A stretch of DNA of 44,399 nt from Geotalea toluenoxydans JCM 15764 (GTDB taxonomy: Bacteria > Desulfobacterota > Desulfuromonadia > Geobacterales > Geobacteraceae): positions 1 to 44,399 of the forward strand of contig NZ_BBCJ01000036.1 in assembly GCF_001311985.1 (NCBI RefSeq). The letters are read 5' to 3'. The position numbers were made by a program, and so were the translations under genes. The notes below the pieces were generated by a model that did not search any database, was not told the origin of the DNA, and was given only the letters and a program-made list of their open reading frames with translations. Shown here in pieces: positions 28,128 through 37,365 of this stretch; the stretch's first letter is position 1, and each line of letters opens with the position of its first letter.

Positions 28128-28909
28128 ATGGATTATGAATTGATAAAAGCTTCCGTGCAACAACAGTTCAACCGGGTGGCCCATCATTATCTGAATGACA
28201 GCCCCATGGCCGAGGCCGGACTGCTTGACCTGATCATCCAGGCTGCAGAGCCGCGTTCGGAGCATCTTTCCCTTGATATTGCCTGTGGCGCCGGTTTGCT
28301 TGCCTGCCGGTTCGCCCCCTTGGTTTCAAAGCGACCGGTGTCGATCTGAGCCGGTCAATGCTGGCCGAGGCGGAAAAGGAGGCCCAGCGCCAGGGCCTTG
28401 CCAACACCGCCTTCGATCAGGCCGACAGCGAATCTTTGCCCTTTCTCGATAATACGTTCCACATTGTCACCTGCAAGCTGGCCCTGCACTATTTTCCCAA
28501 CCCCCATCGTGCTATCCATGAAATGAAGCGGGTTGCGAGACCCGGCGGACGCATCATCCTTGTTGACCGGGTTGCCGCCGAAGACTCCCAGGCACGGGAC
28601 CTGCACAACCGCATCGAAAAGCTGCGGACCCCAAGCAAGGTGAAGGTCTATGCCCCATCGGAGATTCAATCGCTGCTCGAAGGGGAGGGGCTGGCGGTGC
28701 GAGGCATCCGCCATTACGAGCAGTATCAGGATGTGGACCAATGGCTGGAGACGACCGGGGCACCCCCAGTAAATCAAAAGCTGGCCAGCGATCTGATTGT
28801 GCAATCCATCGAAGGCGACGCTGCAGGCCTGAAGCTTTTCCGGCAAAACGGCCGCCTGATGATGACCCACAGCACCGCTGTTTTCATCGCCGAGCGGTCC
28901 AGCCCGTAG
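28128..28909 (+). CDS. SAM-dependent methyltransferase (class I), one frameshift
   Basis: About 260 residues from ATG 28128. MDYELIKASVQQQFNRVAHH is typical of UbiE/ArsM-like methyltransferases. The SAM-binding motif I is LSLDIACGAGLLACRFAP; a one-base shift near 28322 joins ATGVDLSRSMLAEAEKEAQR (motif with the acidic residue), ADSESLPFLDNTFHIVTCKL and VARPGGRIILVDRVAAED (motif III). Substrate unknown. No cysteine triad of arsenite methyltransferases is seen. It follows the SelD gene by about 100 bases across a repeat and may be co-transcribed with it; a selenium methylation role is possible but not shown. Confidence 0.82.
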
Positions 28910-28966
28910 GGGCCGCCCCCGCATGCTTTCGGTTCCTGGTCATCCCGAAAACTGTTGAACTTCTAA

Positions 28967-29039
28967 GGAGTGGGGAGTATTTAATAAGGACTTAATGATG
29001 TAGGGGTGTGATGATGGTTGCATGAGATGACAAGCCGTT
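28967..29039. repeat. 73-bp direct repeat, copy A (3' of rhodanese gene)
   Basis: About 75% identical to 30448-30522, with a shared core GTGATGATGGTTG and ATGAGATGACAA. Same orientation. The two copies bracket the rhodanese gene and its leader. In copy B the sequence is the 3' end of a broken gene (minus strand, ...[10 protein letters not shown]); in copy A it has become the end of a small ORF (...LVISCNHHH). Confidence 0.55.
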
Positions 29040-29199
29040 TCCATTGATAAGGAAGCGGCTTTGTACTATTTTCCCCCGCATTTTTCCCCCGGCGCTGCAC
29101 ATCGGTCTTGATGATGACGAAGCGGGGCACGTCGGGATAACGGGCAGCGGTTTCCTCAACTGATGATAGTCTGTGTGTTTTTGTTGAAGCGAGTGGCAT
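28980..29199 (-). pseudogene. Truncated small ORF after rhodanese
   Basis: From ATG 29199 (GAGAGG upstream): MPLASTKTHRLSSVEETAAR, YPDVPRFVIIKTDVQRRGKN, then a different, repeat-derived end. The first ~45 residues look like the N-terminus of a real protein (PDVPRFVIIKTDVQRRG), but the family could not be named. The remainder runs into direct repeat A. It starts 15 bases after the rhodanese stop on the same strand, so it was probably in its operon. Likely a 3'-truncated gene. Confidence 0.4.
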
Positions 29200-29213
29200 A
29201 TTGGATTCCTCTC

Positions 29214-30188
29214 TCACTGTGCCGATTTTGCTTGGCTGGCAAGCCCTGACAGACCGTTGGCGATGGGCAGTGCAGGGTCTTTTGACCAGCCGATCCATGA
29301 GCTGTCATAATTATGCAGCTTCTCCAGGGGCCAACCGGAAAGGTAGAGGGCAAAAATGGCCTGGGTGGAGCGTACTCCTGACTGGCAGTAGAAGTACTGC
29401 TCCTTGCTGCGGTCGTAGCCCAGTTTCTTCAAGATCGGCTGTATCTCTGCTGCCGTCAACCACTCCGCCCGGTTCTGTTTCTTTTTGAAGAGGGCCCAGT
29501 CGCTATGGATGCTGCCCGGTATCCGCCCTGCCCGGTAGGCTCCTTTTTTTAATTCGTCGCCGGTAAACTCCTTTATATCCCGGTTGTCCCACAGCTGCGC
29601 TTTTCTTGTGTCTTGCTGGATGGCTACGACATCGGGCGTATCCACTCGAAATGACGGTATGGATACCTTGGCGACTAAATTTCCCTGACGACTAGGATTG
29701 GCTGGAGCCAAAATGTCTATGGGATAACCAGCCTTCTTCCATGCCTTGCTGCCGCCGTCCAGCACCCGGACATCACCTTTGCCGTAATAGGTGAACGCCC
29801 ACCAGAGACGGGTTGCGTCGTATTTGCTGTCGTAGATAACTATCTTGCTGTCGCGGTTTATGCCCAGCTTTTGGACCAGTTTCGTGAATCCTGTCGCATC
29901 GATAATGTTGCCCGTTATTCCGTTCTGGGTTTCCGGTGGCGCCTCAATCTCGGGCCGGTCTACCTGGTAGGAACCGGGGATATGGCCAAGCCGATACTCG
30001 ACGCTGTTCTCTGCGGCTAAAATAACCAGCTTCGTGTCCTTGGCGTCGATCAACTGCTTCAGTTCCTGCACGGTGATAAGCGCAATGCCGCGCGGGTAGC
30101 CTTTGTAGCCAGTGTCGTTGGCAAAGGAGCACGTAACCGCTGCCAGCAATGACGTAATCGTCAGCAGGGTAAGTAGGGATTTGTGCAT
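29214..30188 (-). CDS. Exported thiosulfate sulfurtransferase (rhodanese)
   Basis: 324 residues. Signal peptide MHKSLLTLLTITSLLAAVTC (the cysteine at 20 is not in a clear lipobox). Two rhodanese domains (about 35-155 and 185-320); the catalytic loop in the second is CQSGVRS with C268. Conserved DNRDIKEFTG and GHIPGS motifs are present. It would transfer sulfane sulfur in the periplasm. The start ATG at 30188 has GGAG upstream. Its leader (30215-30348) has the same hairpin/terminator design as the two other sulfur operons, which places it in the same regulon. Frame intact. Confidence 0.92.
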   Translation of the reverse strand: MHKSLLTLLTITSLLAAVTCSFANDTGYKGYPRGIALITVQELKQLIDAKDTKLVILAAENSVEYRLGHIPGSYQVDRPEIEAPPETQNGITGNIIDATGFTKLVQKLGINRDSKIVIYDSKYDATRLWWAFTYYGKGDVRVLDGGSKAWKKAGYPIDILAPANPSRQGNLVAKVSIPSFRVDTPDVVAIQQDTRKAQLWDNRDIKEFTGDELKKGAYRAGRIPGSIHSDWALFKKKQNRAEWLTAAEIQPILKKLGYDRSKEQYFYCQSGVRSTQAIFALYLSGWPLEKLHNYDSSWIGWSKDPALPIANGLSGLASQAKSAQ

Positions 30189-30214
30189 AAGTTGAATCTC
30201 CTTTAAAAGAAAAA

Positions 30215-30348
30215 GGCCAGACGGAAAAGGGGCTCACATGCCCGCGTTTCGTCTGGCCTCCAGTGTTTCTGGTCAGCCTTGAAATTGTCCACCGATAATC
30301 ACGGCTTTTGATAGTTTTAATTTAGCAATACTTTATAGCGCCTGTCAA
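30215..30348 (-). promoter_or_regulatory. Promoter and attenuator-like leader of the rhodanese gene
   Basis: Minus strand: -35 TTGACA (30348-30343), 17 bases, -10 CTAAAT (30325-30320), AACTATCA just after, then GACAATTTCAAGGCTGACC, the small hairpin CCAG-AAACA-CTGG (30272-30260), and directly the terminator GGCCAGACG ... CGTCTGGCC (30258-30215) with an inner GGGC/GCCC stem and a TTTTTCTTTT tail. The GACAAT...GCTGAC block also occurs in the metY leader at the same distance from the hairpin. Confidence 0.65.
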
Positions 30349-30447
30349 GAATTATATTCCTATTGTCTATAGAAATAGTAGATTATACTCTTAAGCATCT
30401 CTAGTTGCCCTTCTCGCTGCAATCAAGAAATCCTGTTGACCTTCAAT

Positions 30448-30522
30448 GGAGGAGGGAGTAATTAATAAGATCTTAATTATTTTAGAGGTAGTGATGATGG
30501 TTGAATGAGATGACAAAACCGT
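30448..30522. repeat. 73-bp direct repeat, copy B (5' side of rhodanese region)
   Basis: Partner of 28967-29039. It spans the 3' end of the gene remnant at 30482-30655 and about 35 bases beyond its stop. Confidence 0.55.
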
Positions 30523-30655
30523 TGAAGCCGTTGAGCATGGCGGTATTGAACGGTGGCATGTGTGTCGGATGGAGAAAGTAGAGGATGTTGGCAACGGCAG
30601 GGCCGAGCCCCTTGATGCGACAGTCTATGTCTTCTGGTTGACAAAAATAATAAAA
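30482..30655 (-). pseudogene. 3' remnant of a gene with a helix-hairpin-helix-like segment
   Basis: Open frame without a start, bounded by TGA at 30658-30656 and TAA at 30484-30482. It reads [57 protein letters not shown] resembles the HhH hairpin of base-excision or restriction-associated proteins. About 57 codons remain; the 5' part has been lost where the XRE-ImmA module begins. It could instead be the tail of an uncharacterised family. Confidence 0.45.
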
Positions 30656-30701
30656 TCAACTATTGTTGTCAACCAGGAAGTATAAATAAGCAGGAGACTG
30701 T

Positions 30702-31637
30702 ATGTTTTCTACAAAATTGAAACAGCTACGCCTTGCCCGGGGATTGACACTCGACGGTCTGGCCGAAAAGATGGGCGGGATTGTGACGAAGCAGGCACTT
30801 TCCAAGTACGAGAAAGGGCTTACTTCTCCGACGCCTGCCGTTCTGACAAAGCTTGCTGACGCACTCTCCGTCAAGTCGGCCGAGCTTTTCAGGGAGAGCA
30901 GATATAACGTCGAACTCGTCGCATACCGGAAGCGTGCCACGCTCCTGAAGCGAGACCAGGAGGAGATCGAAAGCCTCGTCAGGGAGTCGTTGGATGAACG
31001 GCTACGCCTGCAGTCCCTGGTCCAGGAGGATGGCAGGTTGAACCTCCCTGTTCGGAAGTTCAAGGTCGAGCGGCTTGAGGATGCCGAGACGGCCGCAATG
31101 GAACTGAGAAAGAAGTGGAATCTTGGTGAGGCCCCTGTTGCGGATGTTATTGCCCTTCTTGAAGATCGGCTGATCCATGTGTTCGAGGTCGAAGGGGTAA
31201 GTGAAAAATTCGACGGCATTTCGGCTCTTGCTTACGATCAGGAGGGTGGGATCAAAGGGGCTGCTGTTGTCAGCAGGAAGCTGGTGGCCGGCGAGCGGCA
31301 GCGGCTGAATATAGTGCATGAACTCGGTCATGTGGTTCTTGACATAGCCGAGGATGTAGACGAGGAAAAGGCAGCATTCCGTTTCGCCGGGGCATTTCTC
31401 GCCCCAGCGGCTGTCATGTACCGCGAGGTGGGGAAAAGCAGGACCTCCATTCAGCTCAGGGAACTTCTCCTTCTCAAGAAACTTTTCGGGATGAGTATTC
31501 AGGCGCTTCTGTTCCGCCTGCGCGACCTGAAGATCATCAACGATTCGGCCTATAAGTGGTCATGCATTCAGGTAAATCGGATGAACATGAGACTGAGGGA
31601 ACCGGGCGAGCTGCCGCGCGAAGAGCCGCAGTGCTGA
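30702..31637 (+). CDS. XRE transcription factor fused to ImmA/IrrE metallopeptidase
   Basis: 311 residues. Residues 5-65 are an XRE helix-turn-helix (LRLARGLTLDGLAEKMGG, ALSKYEKGLTSPTPAVLTKL). A central linker is followed by the zinc-peptidase motif HELGH at 206-210 and AFRFAGAFLAPA. Such proteins (ImmR+ImmA in one chain) sense damage or mobile elements and cleave or control a partner. The next gene starts inside its 3' end and mazF follows, so it is probably the regulator of a three-gene toxin module. Intact. Confidence 0.9.
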   Translation: MFSTKLKQLRLARGLTLDGLAEKMGGIVTKQALSKYEKGLTSPTPAVLTKLADALSVKSAELFRESRYNVELVAYRKRATLLKRDQEEIESLVRESLDERLRLQSLVQEDGRLNLPVRKFKVERLEDAETAAMELRKKWNLGEAPVADVIALLEDRLIHVFEVEGVSEKFDGISALAYDQEGGIKGAAVVSRKLVAGERQRLNIVHELGHVVLDIAEDVDEEKAAFRFAGAFLAPAAVMYREVGKSRTSIQLRELLLLKKLFGMSIQALLFRLRDLKIINDSAYKWSCIQVNRMNMRLREPGELPREEPQC

Positions 31638-31873
31638 AACGGAACGTCCTGAGGGCGGTTTCGGAAGGGGTACTTCCCCGTGACGAGGCGGAGCGGTTGA
31701 TTGGAGAGCCACTTGAGGAGGAGCACCGGCAGTTTCTGGATCGGCGGGCGTTTATGAGACTTCCGGTTGAGGAGCGCCGAAAGATCCTCGAAGAGCAGGC
31801 GAAGGCACTGCAGGAGCACTATGAAGAGCTGGCGGAACGCGAGGAGCCGGGCGGAGGTGACTTCCTTGACTAG
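31562..31873 (+). CDS. Probable antitoxin/accessory protein between XRE-ImmA and MazF
   Basis: About 103 residues from ATG 31562 (a GTG at 31556 and ATG at 31583 are alternatives). The gene overlaps XRE-ImmA by 76 bases and mazF by 17. Highly charged and helical (GEPLEEEHRQFLDRRAFMRL, RRKILEEQAKALQEHYEELA), consistent with a disordered/helical antitoxin that wraps MazF. No DNA-binding domain of the AbrB type is seen, so regulation would fall to the XRE protein. Family not recognised. Confidence 0.65.
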   Translation: MHSGKSDEHETEGTGRAAARRAAVLKRNVLRAVSEGVLPRDEAERLIGEPLEEEHRQFLDRRAFMRLPVEERRKILEEQAKALQEHYEELAEREEPGGGDFLD

Positions 31874-32228
31874 TAGAACTCTCCCGCCGTGCCGCGGCGA
31901 CATTTGGCTCGTCAATCTCGACCCCACCATCGGCGCCGAAATCAAGAAAACCCGCCCCGCCGTCATTATCTCCTCCGACGCCGCAGGCAAACTACCTATC
32001 AAACTCATCGTCCCCATCACCGATTGGAAAGATGCTTTCCTCGGCAATCTCTGGCATGTACGTATAGATCCGGATTCCAGGAACGGCTTGTCGAAGACCT
32101 CTGCAGCAGATGCGCTCCAGGTGCGGGGTGTCGATCAGCGGCGGCTGGTGAAGAGATTGGGAAGGCTGAGCGCGCAGGAAGTGGAGGATGTTTCGGCGGC
32201 TATTGCGATGGTAGTGGAGTATGCATAG
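31857..32228 (+). CDS. mazF: MazF/PemK-type endoribonuclease toxin
   Basis: 123 residues from a GTG at 31857. PPCRGDIWLVNLDPTIGAEI, KKTRPAVIISSDAAGKLPIK and IVPITDWKDAF match the beta-barrel core of MazF, with the conserved RGDIWLV start and RPAVIIS motif. The C-terminal half (RGVDQRRLVKRLGRLSAQEV) is the usual last helix. It cleaves mRNA when released from antitoxin. The start lies within the end of the upstream gene, showing translational coupling. Intact. Confidence 0.92.
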   Translation: MTSLTSRTLPPCRGDIWLVNLDPTIGAEIKKTRPAVIISSDAAGKLPIKLIVPITDWKDAFLGNLWHVRIDPDSRNGLSKTSAADALQVRGVDQRRLVKRLGRLSAQEVEDVSAAIAMVVEYA

Positions 32229-32295
32229 GGGAGTAGACGCGACATATTATGTCGTGTATGTCTGGTAACATGCGGTCGGAGGAATTGCTTTGTCG

Positions 32296-32590
32296 ATGCT
32301 GGAGCGAACCATTCCAGAAGAGAAGCAGTACCAGTTTACTGGACCAGGACACGTTTATCTGGAGCTTATCGATCTAACACGCAACAGCAAAAAGTGGTAT
32401 TCCATTGAGCTTCTTCAAGATCAGGATGGATTTGCTATCCGCAGGTCATGGGGCCGAATCGGAAAGCACCATCAGACCTTAAACACGATCATGTCTCATT
32501 GAAGAGTGCGCTCAAGGAAGCTAACTTAAAGTGCTGAGAGAAGCTGCAAAAGGGCTATACACAGAAAGAACGCCCAGCGAGGCCGGAAAT
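32296..32590 (+). pseudogene. WGR-domain protein remnant
   Basis: From ATG 32296: LELIDLTRNSKKWYSIELLQ, then FAIRRSWGRIGKHHQTLNTI. This is a WGR domain (nucleic-acid binding, found beside PARP and conflict proteins). After a shift near 32500 the frame reads SLKSALKEANLKC, a TGA, then EKLQKGYTQKERPARP, which is the domain's last helix with a stop inside. No hairpin suggests recoding of that TGA. Base composition falls here relative to upstream genes, marking the start of the accessory stretch. Confidence 0.6.
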
Positions 32591-32716
32591 ACATGGTTGG
32601 TCGCAGGGTGTTCTTGAGTTTTTGATTTTATTTTCCTTCCGCTGTAAATTAGAGAGTTGACGCTTTCATCCTATTCGAGGTCAGGCCATAGAGCTTCTTG
32701 AGGTTTTGCATTTACG

Positions 32717-35700
32717 ATGGAAAATCTGTTTGAACGAACAACAATAGTAAACGCTGCGCCGGTCGGTGCCTTGGCAACGTCAGGTGGGACAGCAATAAAT
32801 ACAATTCAGCATTATTATACTGGATTTGCCCCTGAGATGCTGCATAGACCAATCGAGACAGTACTGGAACAGTTTCGTAAGGGCAACAAGGATGTGGCAA
32901 AAGGGCAGCTTAAGATTCTGCGTGATATGGGAGGGCAGGACCCAAAAGTACTACCCGCGTTAGACGTCGTCTCGATCTTCCTTAATCTATTGGACGTTGA
33001 CGAGACAGCAAAAGTCAGACAGCAACTTACAACATTTCTCGCTCAGCAACCGGTCACTGAGACCCCATCTCTGCTGACGGATTTATGCACTTCTGCGCTT
33101 CTTAGAGTTGCATGTAGGGAGGTAGATGCGGAAGCCGCACGTGTTGTGTGGAATTCTCTGAAATCTCCTGGGCCACATACTAAAGAGACTTTTCTTGCCC
33201 TCATAGCCACTGTTGACGAACTTGAGGATGTTAGGAGTAGAGGCCTCTTATTGACAGCCGGAGAGTTGCGAGGTGCCGTTGAAGGCGCTATCCGGTTGGG
33301 TAACTATGAAATTGCAGGTGCTGCAGCAAAGGGCCTTTTGGAGGTTGATGAAGGGACAACAACACGTTTCCTTGCTTTGTCGGCTAAAGCTGGGCTAGCT
33401 GAATCTGAATTTAAGAATAAGCACTTCTGGTCAATCACTGCTTCTCTTCATGATGACCTGATGCTTATGGCGAAAGAGACCAGCGAGCTGCTGTTATTAG
33501 AGCCATTGCCAGATTCACGACTACCACAATTGGCGGCCAAATTGTTCGTATACTTGCGTGGTGGCTCTGAAGACCTTGCAGAAGCGTGTCGGAAGAAAAT
33601 AGACTTGATCCAGGCCGTTCATCCTGAATGTGCTTCGCTACTCCGTTTCCAGCATCAAAAAGACTGCTCTGGGTTTAGCGAGTTCGGGCAGAAGATCGTG
33701 AAAGCTGAGACAGATGAGGCATTTCGCAATCAGTACATCAATAATCTGATCTGCGAATCAAGCTTATCCATGGATGACGCTATATTTCTAAAGCACCATG
33801 CCGCGCCAGAGGTGTTGAAAAATTGGTTGGGTGGTGGAGGTAGGTGCATCGAAAAGGACGAACTCGCCAAGGATTTGATTACACTACATCTGCTTATTCG
33901 GTCGCTGGACCCTATTAAGGATATTACTGGTCGTCGGGAGCTCAGAAGCCATTGTCAGGAGTTCTTCACCCGGCATGGCCAAGACTTGGCGCGTCTGAAT
34001 GCAGACCCTATTCTCGAGATTGCAGGTCAGCTGAATGCCTTGGATTTGCCACTGGAAGCTGCAAGGTTCTTGGAGCCACTTCTACCTAACGGCGATTACT
34101 GGCCGTCCCCCATATTTAGGTGCTACTTAGACTCATTGGTTCGTGCAGAAAAAAACGCAACTCTTGCGGCAGTCCTAGTCAAAATTCCGGATCGTTTCTG
34201 GAATAGGTGGTTATGGCAGCTGAAAGCACGGCTTGAATTTTTTCTTGCCAATTATGCAGAAGCTGAGAGTTCCCTTCAGAAAGGGGCGGCTTTTGGTATC
34301 ACCCCTCAGTTAGCAGTAGGGCTTATTGATGTCATGAAGAAGCTGGGGAACGAGAGCGGAATCCCGGGTGTATTGTCCCAAGTTCCAGACACCGCTTTGG
34401 CCCTAGGTGATCAGTATTCTCAGCGATTGATAGTGGAGATGTTCAAGAACGGCCTTGAGGATAGAGCTACAAGCTTCGTGCTTGAATGTTTCATCGCAGG
34501 TCCAGATTTAAGTGCCGTTGCCATAACTGACATCTTTAACACTCTTTTCTATAGAGATGAACCACTACGTCTTGGAGTATTCAGCGGTGAGGCGGTGGTT
34601 AAAGGTGTCAGATACTCCGATGGGAAGTCAATATTGACAAAATTGATCTTGGCGCCGGAACAAGCACGGGGGCAATATTTTGTTAGCTCATCCTCGCCCC
34701 TTGGGGAACGGCTGCTTAAGGTGACTGTCGGTGAAACTTTCAAGGAGGGAATTGTAAGTTACAAACTAGAGGAGAGCCTACCAGCTATTGTCGCAGCTTA
34801 CCAGATATCTCTTCACATCAGGGATGCAATGAACGAAGGCACTGATTGCTTCCACATGTTTCATGCCCCTGAAAATCCACATGATTTGCTCCAGCAATTA
34901 CTAGAGATCAGTTCGACAAATAGGAACCAACGTCGTGAAATTCTAGAGCATGAATCACTGCCACTTATGTTTAAAGGCCACATGCTTCGTAAGGGCAATC
35001 CCGTTGATGCTGCACTTAGTGTCTTGTCCGATTCAGAGGCAAAAAGGCATCCTATGCCGGATTACGCCTCAGAAGAAGATTACCAGGCTGTGGTCATTGA
35101 TGTGTATGGAGTAATATATCTGGCGATCACTGGCTTAACTACAGGTTAATAGCAGCCAAGACGGAAATAATCATTTCTGCTGAAACAGAAGCTTACCTTA
35201 AGCAGTGGTTGTCCGGACGGCAGCGGAGTGAGGGAGGGATGCTGGCAACTTTCCCGAACGGAAAGCCGCTCCTTTATACGATGGATCACGTCAGGCGCAG
35301 GACCGAACATATCGCCGAACAGATAATATTACTACTTGATGCAGCCCAAATCACGGCGCCCTCTTTGGCAGATCTGCAACCAGAGATGCTCGACTGGCGT
35401 GACTGCTTTGATTCCTCAGTTCTTTCTATAATACGTGTAGCCCAAACAAGAAATATCCCGTGGTTATGCATAGACTTCCAGATGGCCAAAGTTGCCGATA
35501 GCTTGGGATGTCCTGTTATCAAGAATTGCCTCCACTTGCTGATGAAGATAAGCGATTTGACACCGTTTAGCAGCAGGAAATACGGTATCTACCGACACGC
35601 TATCGACAAGCTCCCTTTTCCCTTGCGCCTTCTAGATTTTCACGACCTCAGCCGTGATGAAGAAGCAGGTTCAGCAGTAGTCTTATCTGCGTTGCTGCGA

Positions 35701-35976
35701 CAGTACCCAAATGCATTTGACAATACACAGCATCGACTCGAGATGCTCGTCGACTTGTTTTTGCCAGTGCTGGCCAATAGTTGGGTTAGGCTCGGAAACT
35801 TTTATAATGTTAATGATGTAGCTTTTCCGAGTGAGGTGGAAAAAGTTGCTAATGCATGTTTTTACATCGCTTCACGTGGGGGGAATTCTACTGCGGAAAT
35901 CAACTTTGCGGTCTTTCTGCATAAAATGATTTCATCACTTACTCTTTTAGCCCCTATTTCCAAAAAGGACCAGTAA
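32717..35976 (+). CDS. TPR-GreAB-C-PIN conflict-system protein, one frameshift
   Basis: About 1085 residues in two pieces joined at ~35145, where one T is missing (GGTTAATAG for GGTTTAATAG). The N-terminus (NAAPVGALATSGGTAINTIQ) is followed by ~550 residues of helical repeats (e.g. GNYEIAGAAAKGLLEVDE, YAEAESSLQKGAAFGITPQL). Around residue 620-680 a GreA/GreB C-terminal-like domain is seen (SSSPLGERLLKVTVGETF). The rest is PIN-like: AVVIDVYGVIYLAITGL with an early Asp, then IPWLCIDFQMAKVADSLG. This order matches the TPR-GreAB-C-PIN proteins predicted as nuclease effectors of prokaryotic conflict systems. Lower GC and mixed codon use suggest acquisition by transfer. The small gene at 36104 follows. 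Confidence 0.75.
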
Positions 35977-36103
35977 CTGTTATTTTGGGTCTCGCCAGTG
36001 GATTTTTGACAGGACATTTCATGAGCATTGACGTCGTCAACAGACATTTAATCGAGCTTAGAAAGGACAATTGACTATAGTTAATAACAACAGGAGGATT
36101 GAT

Positions 36104-36430
36104 ATGGCAGAAGATAAAAGCAATATAACTACTATTACGAACTCTGGCACAATTGGAGCAATAGCAGTTGGCACAGGTGCAATTGCGGTTGAGGCTGGTG
36201 GGTCAGTCTCTGTTACAGCCGCCCTTGATGCACAATTCGCTGCCTTAGAGAAACTTGTCGAACAACATCAATCGGCAGCAGGACTCAAAGCTTTGGTGGA
36301 GGAAGCTATAAGACTGTCGAAGTCAGGCAATCCCGCAGCCAGCAAACCGATCTGGGACGAAATAGCTCTCTATGGAGGGGCAATTGGGTCTTTGGTAGGG
36401 GGTATTGCTGGGACACTGGCCCTCTTGTGA
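36104..36430 (+). CDS. Small glycine-rich protein with C-terminal membrane segment
   Basis: 108 residues from ATG 36104 with AGGAGG. The N-terminus NITTITNSGTIGAIAVGTGA, then IAVEAGGSVSVTAALDAQF, is low-complexity and beta-prone. A helical middle (EKLVEQHQSAAGLKALVEEA) follows, then GAIGSLVGGIAGTLALL, a glycine-zipper-like hydrophobic end. No family is named with confidence. Comparable N-termini (T-N-x-G-x-I-G-A) are found on small proteins of conflict systems. It lies 127 bases after the PIN protein, whose own N-terminus shows a related T-I-x-N...GALATSGGTA stretch. Confidence 0.6.
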   Translation: MAEDKSNITTITNSGTIGAIAVGTGAIAVEAGGSVSVTAALDAQFAALEKLVEQHQSAAGLKALVEEAIRLSKSGNPAASKPIWDEIALYGGAIGSLVGGIAGTLALL

Positions 36431-36776
36431 ATGAATCTGCCATTGGTACAGGTGGCATAATCGGCCGCTATTCGCTTAGGCCAAGAAAATGGGGACATAA
36501 CGGACACATTACGCATTTCCTGAGTTGAAGGGGGCGAGAGGCAGGACTTGAAATATAATCCGCTGGAGCCGCAAGTTGAACGAAATTTGTCCTTCATTTA
36601 CCGGTAGACCCTTTGAATTTGGGGACATCATATGGGACAACTTACTTAACTTTGGAAATTCTGGAAGGTTGTATTCAGCGTGTGCGTTGATGGTGGAATA
36701 AGCTACCCTTCAGATTTACAAAGTCATGATCTCCGCTGGTTGACCTCCTCTTGGGTCTATGTTATACAATGTAATA
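36431..36776. other. Non-coding stretch with two GGGGACAT repeats
   Basis: About 345 bases with no supported gene. TGGGGACATAACGGACACAT (from 36490) and TGGGGACATCATATGGG (from 36621) are similar and in the same orientation. GGGGACA-type sequences of this kind often flank REP-associated transposase genes, so this may be the scar of a lost element. No transposase is present. Confidence 0.4.
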
Positions 36777-36792
36777 CAAAAGGAGGTGGCCC

Positions 36793-37005
36793 ATGCTTAC
36801 AATACGTCTCGAAAAAGAGCTGGAAGAGCAGATCGATCTGCTTGCCAAGGTAAAGCGAAGCAACCGTAGCACGGTTGTGCGGGAGGCGGTGATCCGCTAT
36901 CTGGAGGATAACGAAGATCTTGAGTTGGCCAAACAGGCTTTGACTGAGACAAAGGGCAGCCGGTCACTGAAAGAACTGAGGCGGGATCTTGACCTGGACC
37001 GTTGA
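36793..37005 (+). CDS. Ribbon-helix-helix antitoxin
   Basis: 70 residues from ATG 36793 with AAGGAGG. MLTIRLEKELEEQIDLLAKV, then RSNRSTVVREAVIRYLED is a CopG/RHH DNA-binding fold; the C-terminal helix would bind the toxin. A promoter-like TATACAATGTAATACAA precedes it. The stop overlaps the relE-type gene by 17 bases. Intact. Confidence 0.88.
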   Translation: MLTIRLEKELEEQIDLLAKVKRSNRSTVVREAVIRYLEDNEDLELAKQALTETKGSRSLKELRRDLDLDR

Positions 37006-37333
37006 GATCAGCGACGTGGCTGAGAAGCAGCTGCGCCGGCTCGACCGCCCGGTACAGAAACGCCTTCTCGACTGGCTCGACGACCGTATCGAGGGGTGCA
37101 AGAACCCCCGGCACTTCGGCGAGCCCTTACGTGGCGATTTATCTGGCCTCTGGCGCTATCGGGTGGGTGATTATCGCATTATCTGCGAGATTCAGGATGA
37201 CCAGTTAGTAGTACTTGCTCTGGCAGTTGGACACCGGCGGGAAGTCTATCGGCCTGAATCTTCTCTACCATTATCGCCCCTGCTTCCACGAATCCACCAA
37301 ACCCCTTGCCTCTCACCTTACCACCCGTTATAA
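36989..37333 (+). CDS. relE: RelE/ParE-superfamily toxin
   Basis: About 114 residues from a TTG at 36989 overlapping the antitoxin gene. WTVEISDVAEKQLRRLDRPV and LRGDLSGLWRYRVGDYRIIC, then LAVGHRREVYR are the standard RelE motifs (ribosome-dependent mRNA cleavage). After HRREVYR the protein continues for ~25 proline-rich residues not found in the family, which may come from a lost stop or an indel. Partner of the RHH antitoxin. Confidence 0.88.
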   Translation: MTWTVEISDVAEKQLRRLDRPVQKRLLDWLDDRIEGCKNPRHFGEPLRGDLSGLWRYRVGDYRIICEIQDDQLVVLALAVGHRREVYRPESSLPLSPLLPRIHQTPCLSPYHPL

Positions 37334-37365
37334 TCCTGTTATAACGAAAACCATGGGAGCATCGT

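Noticed and set aside
32500..32590. TGA in the WGR remnant as another selenocysteine
   Set aside because: No redox motif, no suitable hairpin, and a frameshift just upstream; the gene looks decayed.
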